NCBI GenBank assembly: GCA_030684645.1
Contig: JAUXUF010000059.1
Location: 1-37,031 of the forward strand
Direction of reading: 5' to 3'
Origin: Bacteroidota bacterium
GTDB lineage: Bacteria; Bacteroidota; Bacteroidia; Bacteroidales; Prolixibacteraceae
DNA: 37,031 nt
Positions 31,493-37,031 of this stretch are shown piece by piece. Made by a program: the position numbers and the translations under genes. Under the pieces are notes generated by a model. The model was given only the letters and a program-made list of their open reading frames with translations, did not search any database and was not told the origin of the DNA. How positions within the stretch are numbered: position 1 is the stretch's first letter; every line of letters begins with the position of its first letter.

Positions 31493-32725
31493 ATGAAAAA
31501 CTTTAAACAACATTATTTAATTCTTCTAATCATCGCTTTTTCAGTATTGTTTCTGAATTCGTGTAAAAAGAATGATGAACCGGGAAACAAATACAACTAT
31601 TTTATCTCATCCGAGTACAAGTTGGCTATCACCAGCGAGGCAGCAAAAGTCAAGTTAACTGCCTTTCCATTAATTAGTCCTGAATCTTCTATTTTTGGGA
31701 CAAAGGCAAACAGTGATGTTGAAGTAAATAAAATCACCTACAAAACCACTTTCAAAAACAACAACATTCAGGCTTCCGGCCTGATTTGTATGCCCAAGAC
31801 AGCTGGCGACTATCCGATTTTATGCTTTCAGAACGGAACAAACACCGAGCACCGACTGGCACCGACTGAAAATCCCCAAAACGAAATGTTTATGATGATG
31901 GAAAGCGTGGCTTCGATGGGATTTATCGTTGTGATGCCCGATTATATTGGCTTTGGTGCATCATCTCAACTGGCCCACCCTTATCTTCATGCCGAATCAA
32001 CCACCCAAAGTATTCTCGATTTGTTGAGGGCTGTAAAAGAATTAGGTACTGATGCAAAAATCATTGCCAAACCAACCAAAAACCTCTTTATTTTTGGATA
32101 CTCTCAAGGAGGTTGGGCAACCATGCAGCTTCAAAAAACGATCGAAAAAGACTATTCCTCCGAGTTCAGCCTCGTTGCCAGTTCGTGTGCTGCCGGGCCT
32201 TATTCGCTCGAATACATGAGTGATTTTATTACCGGAAAAACCGATTACCCAATGCCCTATTTCCTGGCATACCTGCTAAATGCCTATCAAAAAACCGGGT
32301 TGATAGCTAATCCGCTGAGCGACTTTATTCAGGAACCGTATGCTTCTAAAATTCCGGGGCTTTTTGACGGAATGCACAGTGGAGATGCGATCAATTCTCA
32401 ACTGACCACCAAAATGGCAACTCTTTTAACCCCTGAATATCGTACGGGTTTTGCTACCAGCACCAAATTTTCCAACTTTAAAAGTGCGCTTAAAGCCAAC
32501 AGCATTGAGGCCTGGTCAATCAGCACGCCAACACGGTTGTATCATGCCGCAAACGACGAATACATTCCGGTCAGCCTTAGCCAGAAAATGTACGCAGATT
32601 TTAAAACCAAAGGGGTCCTCGATAATAAAATAGAATTGAAAATCATTGACGGGTATGATCACCCTTTTGGTGTCATTCCTGTTGGTTTATCAACAATTTT
32701 ATGGTTTATGGAACTGAAAAAGTAG
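31493..32725 (+). CDS. Secreted alpha/beta-hydrolase lipoprotein (secretory-lipase/LIP-like)
   Basis: 410 residues. The lipobox LFLNSC (Cys about residue 24) anchors it. The nucleophile elbow FGYSQGGWATM and VVMPDYIGFGASSQLAHPYLH resemble secretory lipases and cutinase-like esterases; a GYDHPFGV-type C-terminal His and YHAANDEYIPVS supply the remaining catalytic residues. ICMPKTAGDYPILCFQNGTN would form the oxyanion region. It should hydrolyse an ester or polyester outside the cell or in the periplasm; the substrate is unknown. It follows folK by 24 nt but is functionally unrelated. Confidence 0.8.
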   Translation: MKNFKQHYLILLIIAFSVLFLNSCKKNDEPGNKYNYFISSEYKLAITSEAAKVKLTAFPLISPESSIFGTKANSDVEVNKITYKTTFKNNNIQASGLICMPKTAGDYPILCFQNGTNTEHRLAPTENPQNEMFMMMESVASMGFIVVMPDYIGFGASSQLAHPYLHAESTTQSILDLLRAVKELGTDAKIIAKPTKNLFIFGYSQGGWATMQLQKTIEKDYSSEFSLVASSCAAGPYSLEYMSDFITGKTDYPMPYFLAYLLNAYQKTGLIANPLSDFIQEPYASKIPGLFDGMHSGDAINSQLTTKMATLLTPEYRTGFATSTKFSNFKSALKANSIEAWSISTPTRLYHAANDEYIPVSLSQKMYADFKTKGVLDNKIELKIIDGYDHPFGVIPVGLSTILWFMELKK

Positions 32726-32729
32726 CGAA

Positions 32730-33539
32730 CTATTCCGAATACACATGCACGCTGTTTTGTGCGCTTGGCAGGTAATTGACGCCAAACCAGCAAATCAGCA
32801 AAATCGCAAACGAAACGGCCAGAACCGCCATTGCTTTTTTGTGTTCGGATGGATGACGGAAACGGTAGTGAATGTAAACAAGGTAAAACATCCAGGTGAT
32901 GAATGCCCAGGTTTCCTTGGGGTCCCAGGTCCAGTAATGCCCCCAGGCATCCTTGGCCCAAAGAGCGCCAAACAATAAACCCATAGTCAGGAATGAAAAA
33001 CCCAGGTAAACGAGGTTATCGGCCAATTGTATCGGGCCTTTGATGATTTTATCGGTGGGTGCAAAAAAAAGGTTTCGCAAAGCCACCAGCGACGAAGCTC
33101 CCAGCATTGCATAGGCAAAAATATAGACAATCACGTGGGGGATAAACCACGGGCTCTGCAGTGCAGGCATCAGCGTTTTATCATAGGTTTCCGGGTGCTG
33201 CAGGTTGATGATCAAAAACACCATCGCCAGTCCAAGGCTGTAACTAACCAGCCATTTGTATTTCCAGCGCAGATAAGAAACCAGTCCGATTCCGGAGAGA
33301 AATATAGCGTACCAAAGGCGTGTTTCGCCCAAAGTGCGCATAGGGGGCCGCTGAATGTGAATCCAGAGAATCGTTATAAAAACAAGCAAAAAAGCTGTAC
33401 CGGCAAATGAAAGTCCTGCCGCCAGCTGGTTCAGCAATTTTTTGCCTGAAGACAAAAATAATCCGGAAGCTGCCAGCCAGCAAACGATTGCTACCGACGC
33501 ATAAGTAGGAAAATCAAGCCACATGTTCAGTTCCTCCAT
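32730..33539 (-). CDS. ccsA: Cytochrome c biogenesis protein CcsA/ResC-type
   Basis: 269 residues with about eight membrane segments. The WWD haem-handling motif reads WGHYWTWDPKETWAFITW in the C-terminal third. Conserved His residues are in PWFIPHVIVYI and HYRFRHPSEHKKAM. In System II cytochrome c maturation CcsA and ResB carry haem across the inner membrane and attach it to apocytochrome CxxCH. The start at 33539 (MEELNMWLDFP) overlaps ResB by 26 nt, so the two are translated together. Nothing is unusual; Bacteroidota often split the fused CcsBA into two genes as here. Confidence 0.93.
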   Translation of the reverse strand: MEELNMWLDFPTYASVAIVCWLAASGLFLSSGKKLLNQLAAGLSFAGTAFLLVFITILWIHIQRPPMRTLGETRLWYAIFLSGIGLVSYLRWKYKWLVSYSLGLAMVFLIINLQHPETYDKTLMPALQSPWFIPHVIVYIFAYAMLGASSLVALRNLFFAPTDKIIKGPIQLADNLVYLGFSFLTMGLLFGALWAKDAWGHYWTWDPKETWAFITWMFYLVYIHYRFRHPSEHKKAMAVLAVSFAILLICWFGVNYLPSAQNSVHVYSE

Positions 33540-34767
33540 TTTTTGGTTTACCGAAAATAAACAGGAAGCCGGCTCCTGCCAACATCAGGAAAATACCCAG
33601 ATAAACAACCGGCAACCATGGGTCGCGCACCAGCTCCAAAACACTCAGGTTCGACCAACGGCCCATTTCCGTGTTGTAGCTCAACTGGTAAATGGTCCAG
33701 CCGTCGATATGGAACGGTCGGTTCACCTCGATGGTGGTGGTCACATTCTTTCCGCTTTTGGTCTGTATGTTCAGTTTGGAGCTGAATTTACGGGGCCCGG
33801 CGGGTAGCATCACCAGCGAATGAGTATCGTTCAGTTTCAGCGCCTCTGGCTGATTGGCGTAACTTCCGCTGCAAACCCATCCCGAAATTTCAGTTTTATC
33901 GGTCAAATTGGTTACTCTCATTTTTGCTGAAGGCGCTGAGCCGGGTTCGTTCACCGGGAAATAGGCCTCACCAACTTTTCCTGAAAATTCGAGAAACTGC
34001 TCCACTTCCAGATGGTACTGGAACAAATCCAGCGAGTTCCGGTCCAGCAGTTCAAACTGATTTTTGCCTTTATGGAGCACGACCTGTCCGGTCTGGTTGT
34101 CGATGATGGTTACTTTTGGGCGAAATTCGTCGATGTTGAAATTCAATAATTTGATCGCAACGGGCAGTTCAACCGTCTTTCCCGAGGCATCTACCGCGCG
34201 CCATTCGGTCTGGTCTTCGTAGCAATTCATTGTGAGGCGCTGCATGTCGCTGCTTCCCAAAGCGGTTGAGAACAGCACCAGAAACAGGCCAAAATGGTTG
34301 AGGAAAAACCCGGCATTCTTCAGGCTGAAGGGATTCAGCCGTTTCAAAGTGACGATGCCCAGCAAGATCATTAAATACAGGTTAATCAGGATAAACGGCC
34401 AGGTTTTGACCAGATGTGTCAGTCCAAACAGCCGGACCACCTCATTTTTCGGTTCCACATCCTGTTTCACGAAACCCATCAGCAAAACAAGGAAGGTGAA
34501 ACCTAAAATAGCGGGCAAAGCCGCTTTTACGCTTCCCAATCCTTTCATCATCGGATGTTTCTGCCAGAGAACAAAAGCAACGATTAGCAAAGTCAGAAAA
34601 ACGAGTCCTGAAATTAAATTCCAGGGAAAACCGGCAAACCGGAGTACCGTTCCACCACTGGCAGCCTGAAGGGCAAATCCAATCAGGAGTATTCCCGCGA
34701 TAATTATCGTTCCTTCGCGGTACGACCACGGATGCGCCCAGGTTTTTCTACTATTTTCGTTGCTCAT
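33514..34767 (-). CDS. resB: Cytochrome c biogenesis protein ResB-like
   Basis: 417 residues. N-terminal and C-terminal membrane helices flank a periplasmic beta-rich region: helices around residues 15-100, 110-130 and 145-165, then a soluble section (LPVAIKLLNFNIDEFRPKVT, KMRVTNLTDKTEISGWVCSG), and a final helix (LPVVYLGIFLMLAGAGFLFIF) before the KPKN tail. GWTIYQLSYNTEMGRW is the typical ResB Gln/Tyr-rich stretch. With CcsA it makes the System II haem-delivery complex. The ATG at 34767 follows a 208-nt AT-rich spacer. Confidence 0.88.
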   Translation of the reverse strand: MSNENSRKTWAHPWSYREGTIIIAGILLIGFALQAASGGTVLRFAGFPWNLISGLVFLTLLIVAFVLWQKHPMMKGLGSVKAALPAILGFTFLVLLMGFVKQDVEPKNEVVRLFGLTHLVKTWPFILINLYLMILLGIVTLKRLNPFSLKNAGFFLNHFGLFLVLFSTALGSSDMQRLTMNCYEDQTEWRAVDASGKTVELPVAIKLLNFNIDEFRPKVTIIDNQTGQVVLHKGKNQFELLDRNSLDLFQYHLEVEQFLEFSGKVGEAYFPVNEPGSAPSAKMRVTNLTDKTEISGWVCSGSYANQPEALKLNDTHSLVMLPAGPRKFSSKLNIQTKSGKNVTTTIEVNRPFHIDGWTIYQLSYNTEMGRWSNLSVLELVRDPWLPVVYLGIFLMLAGAGFLFIFGKPKNGGTEHVA

Positions 34768-34975
34768 AGAGGAAGATGGATTTGCGGGTGAAGATACAAA
34801 AAGGAGGATAGAAAATTTAAGTTCTGGTGACCAGGTTATTTACATAAATGTTGTATATTTATTAGGAAAATATCACACAACACAAATAGCACATATACAG
34901 CAACATTGGGTTGTGCAGGGGAAATAAAGATAGCGGGTATAAACGTTAGTTGCCAGTACAAAAAAATCATATTAT
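34768..34975. other. AT-rich spacer before the serine-hydrolase block
   Basis: 208 nt without a gene. It contains GCAACATTGGGTTGTGC (about 34903), a small hairpin, and AAACGTTAGTTGCC about 35 nt upstream of the next ATG. The latter loosely recalls the 3' end of integron attC sites but lacks a matching partner (see findings). No clear promoter element. Confidence 0.35.
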
Positions 34976-36124
34976 ATGCATAAAAACATATATTTCTTTT
35001 GCTTCTTTTTGTTGCTGTTTTCTTGCAAAAAAGATGATGAGCCAGTAGATATTTCCTCACAAGTGGAAGTGCTTAAAATAATTCAGGCAGAAAAAAACAT
35101 TCAGAACTTAAATTCTGTTGCTTTTTGCGTAGTCAAGGACGACGAGATACTATGGGCAAATGCTATTGGCTATGCCAACAGGGGAAAAAAGATAACAGCC
35201 ACGCCCGAAACGCGCTACATAGTTGCCAGCATATCGAAAACCATAACTGCTGTTGCTGCTATGCAACTTTATGAAAAAGGGTTGTTGGATTTAGATGCTG
35301 ATGTTAATATTTATCTGCCTTTTACCGTTAAAAATCCAACATATCCAAACCAAAAGATTACACCCAGAATGTTACTCTGTCATTCGGGTAGCATTTCAGA
35401 TGATTGGAATCGTGAGCTTAACCTGAATTGTTTTGGCTTTGATTACCCACAGCCCCTGGGCGATTTTCTGAATGATTTTTTTACTGAAGGGAGACAGTAT
35501 TATTCAACCAGAAATTACTATGACTATTCTCCTGGTGAAAAAGCAAATTATTCCAATGTTGGATTTTCATTAATTGGTTATTTAGTTGAAAGAGTCAGTG
35601 GTCAGGATTTTGATGCTTATTGCAAAGCAAACATATTTATTCCTTTAGGAATGACAAAATCAGAATGGTACCTTAAAAATACTCCGCAAGACGAACTTGC
35701 TATTCCCTATAGTCCTCTGTTGACTGGCGTTTCCCAATCACCACATTTTACATCTCCCTATCTTCCGGCAGCTAATTTAAGAACAACAGTAACCGATTTA
35801 TCAAAATTTCTCCGGGCAATAATAATGAATGGATCATTTAATGGCTATCAAATGCTTAAACCTGAAACGATCCAACAAATGAAAACCGCTGTTAATTATC
35901 TTCAAACCGGGAGATTCAAAATGAATTATGGTTTAGGAATGTACTACCGTGAAATAGGTAAGCTCAATTTACTTGGACATGACGGCGCAATGCAGGGTGT
36001 CGCCAGCAATATGATGTTTGACCCAAATACCCATGTTGGCGCAATCGTTATAACCAATACAACCGGTATTAATAATACAGACCTGATCGTTAATTCACTT
36101 ATTCAATACGGAAATACAAAATGA
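34976..36124 (+). CDS. Serine hydrolase, class C beta-lactamase-like, lipoprotein
   Basis: 382 residues. The lipobox FSC gives Cys 17. Catalytic motifs of the beta-lactamase/PBP4-like family are complete: S85-I-S-K88 (SISKT), Y192-S-N194 (NYSNVG) and H334-D-G336 (HDGAMQG). The members hydrolyse amides or esters, with many acting on D-amino-acid peptides or small esters; antibiotic resistance is not implied. The gene is AT-rich and overlaps the barrel gene by 4 nt (ATGA), so the two work as a pair. Confidence 0.88.
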   Translation: MHKNIYFFCFFLLLFSCKKDDEPVDISSQVEVLKIIQAEKNIQNLNSVAFCVVKDDEILWANAIGYANRGKKITATPETRYIVASISKTITAVAAMQLYEKGLLDLDADVNIYLPFTVKNPTYPNQKITPRMLLCHSGSISDDWNRELNLNCFGFDYPQPLGDFLNDFFTEGRQYYSTRNYYDYSPGEKANYSNVGFSLIGYLVERVSGQDFDAYCKANIFIPLGMTKSEWYLKNTPQDELAIPYSPLLTGVSQSPHFTSPYLPAANLRTTVTDLSKFLRAIIMNGSFNGYQMLKPETIQQMKTAVNYLQTGRFKMNYGLGMYYREIGKLNLLGHDGAMQGVASNMMFDPNTHVGAIVITNTTGINNTDLIVNSLIQYGNTK

Positions 36125-36714
36125 AACAGATATTCACAACACTCATTGTCCTATCGATATCTTTTCAGGTTAATGCTCAGGAATTAACCAGGAATCTTAC
36201 TCCTAAAAACCAACGATTTGGTTGTATGATAGGTTATTATGGGGATAAATTCAGCAATTCAGGCGTACAATTGGGAGCTGAAACCTATCTGGCAACAACA
36301 CAAAATTATCAGGTCATTGCTTCGTTGAACTACAATCTTTTTGGGCAAAAAGACACCTACATTGCTCATAATATCATTCCACGTATAGGAGTCAGATATA
36401 CTGCTAATTTTGGTTTGATTGCCGAGTCATATTTTGGATTTGGGTACATCTTTCGAAAATTTCAATACGACCAGTATTGGTTAAATAATAATGGGAACAT
36501 CGTCAATCGTGGAAAAGCAGGTGTTTCATCGGCTGTACCCAATATAGCTTTAGGTTTGGGATATGATTTTATGAGAAAATTAAAAATGCCTGTCAGGTTG
36601 TATGCAAGACCTTCTATAAGTTTCTTCTACCCTAATGGTTATGTAGTTTTCGAGGCCACTTATGCTATTGAAACCGGAATTATCTATGTGCCAATATTTA
36701 AAACAAGAAAATAG
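36121..36714 (+). CDS. Outer-membrane beta-barrel protein, unknown function
   Basis: 197 residues. A signal peptide (MKQIFTTLIVLSISFQ, then VNAQ) precedes an 8-10 strand barrel: RFGCMIGYYG, YQVIASLNYNLF, RIGVRYTANFGLIAESYFGF, NIALGLGYDFM, LYARPSISFFYP, YVVFEATYAIETGIIYVPIF. It resembles porin-family/OmpW-like small barrels, but no specific family is certain. It overlaps the serine hydrolase by 4 nt and is probably co-transcribed. Confidence 0.75.
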   Translation: MKQIFTTLIVLSISFQVNAQELTRNLTPKNQRFGCMIGYYGDKFSNSGVQLGAETYLATTQNYQVIASLNYNLFGQKDTYIAHNIIPRIGVRYTANFGLIAESYFGFGYIFRKFQYDQYWLNNNGNIVNRGKAGVSSAVPNIALGLGYDFMRKLKMPVRLYARPSISFFYPNGYVVFEATYAIETGIIYVPIFKTRK

Positions 36715-36953
36715 AAAACAAGCAACAAACATGGTCATGCTGCAAACAGGGCACGAGGTTTTAGTATAGTTTTGTTCTTTCATTTATACCTGTGTATTAA
36801 AACACGAAACGGTTTTAATTGCCTCGTCAATAGCAAACTAAGGAATGTTTGCGAAAAATTGGTTTGCATCGCAGTTTTTCGGTCTGCAACCTGTTCGGTT
36901 GATGTCGTTGCACACACACGAATCCAAAATAGTACAGTAAAAAAGGAGGTTCT
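36715..36953. other. Spacer with paired hairpins, before the last gene
   Basis: 239 nt without a supported gene. It holds CGAAAAA (36852-36858) / TTTTTCG (36875-36881), a GCAG..CTGC pair, and a TTCGGTTGATGTCGTTGCAC segment near 36893. The sequence recalls repeats flanking accessory genes in Bacteroidota, but I cannot confirm this. Confidence 0.35.
36940..36950 (+). promoter_or_regulatory. Strong Shine-Dalgarno (AAGGAGGT)
   Basis: AAAAAGGAGGT ends 3 nt before the ATG at 36954. Such a complete Shine-Dalgarno is exceptional in this window, where other starts have only A-rich leaders. The spacing is slightly short. Confidence 0.55.
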
Positions 36954-37031
36954 ATGAAAACCAGAGGTGAAAGATACTTCGTTAAACTGGCACGCTTCGG
37001 CGCAAGCTTATACGACAAATTTCTGGATGCA
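36954..37031 (+). CDS. Start of an unidentified gene (cut by the window edge)
   Basis: Twenty-six codons (MKTRGERYFVKLARFGASL, YDKFLDA) are open to the right edge. I recognise no family; the ARFGASLYDKF pattern weakly recalls the start of some small methyltransferases, which I do not claim. The unusual Shine-Dalgarno upstream supports a real start. Confidence 0.45.
   Translation, partial: MKTRGERYFVKLARFGASLYDKFLDA

Noticed and set aside
36827-37018. Minus-strand reading frame in the last spacer
   Set aside because: It overlaps the opposite-strand start with a strong Shine-Dalgarno and lies over hairpins; more likely a by-product of a repeat.

Overview
The window looks like a chromosomal segment of a member of the Bacteroidota, most likely order Bacteroidales/Marinilabiliales (lineage is inference). 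Supporting signs are a GldH gliding lipoprotein, a RicT/PSP1 protein, an Oar-like TonB-dependent receptor, DUF4270 and DUF4296 lipoproteins, a truncated GT5 'starch synthase' divergent from panC-panD, many short signal peptides ending in a lipobox Cys, almost no Shine-Dalgarno sequences, and promoters of the Bacteroidota type (TTG - 19 to 21 nt - TAnnTTTG). No rRNA, tRNA, CRISPR array or intact insertion sequence was seen.

Layout. 1-1900 is a decayed accessory stretch: an internally deleted IS1634/IS4-type transposase, a frameshifted C10 peptidase fragment, one small lipoprotein, and a 32-codon 3' scrap of a gene whose intact paralogue lies at 15271-16386. 2083-7429 is housekeeping: ricT-gldH-trmB, an alkyltransferase-like (ATL) gene with a palindromic repeat inserted in frame near its start, an Mrp/ApbC ATPase and a ROK sugar kinase. 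7583-11491 carries a secreted esterase, yidD, and a zinc/manganese-type ABC importer (lipoprotein, ATPase, permease) followed by a tiny eight-cysteine protein. 11720-18058 (minus strand) holds an Oar-like TonB receptor, an outer-membrane barrel protein and a POT-like MFS transporter. 18103-23068 (minus strand) has a radical SAM protein, an amidohydrolase-derived protein without its catalytic barrel, a DUF4296 lipoprotein, radA, an rfaE2-type adenylyltransferase, and panD-panC.

From 23345 the plus strand carries the truncated starch-synthase-like gene, a DUF4270 lipoprotein and glmS. The PEP-synthase/PPDK regulatory protein faces them. 28879-31468 is a tight cluster: aldo/keto reductase, FolM-like pterin reductase, FolX-like epimerase/aldolase and FolK. 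This set suggests tetrahydromonapterin and/or folate synthesis. A lipase-like lipoprotein follows, then ccsA and resB (cytochrome c maturation, minus strand), and finally an AT-rich two-gene block (serine hydrolase plus barrel protein) and the first 26 codons of an unidentified gene cut by the window edge.

The spacers carry several families of GC-rich palindromic repeats (4421-4683, 5026-5117, 11621-11660, 16515-16604, 27550-27689). The points most worth a second look are the FolM-FolX-FolK cluster, the barrel-less amidohydrolase, the repeat-encoded N-terminus of the ATL protein, the glycosyltransferase that has lost its sugar-nucleotide site, and the cysteine-rich protein after the metal importer. 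No clearly new multi-gene defence or mobile system was seen.
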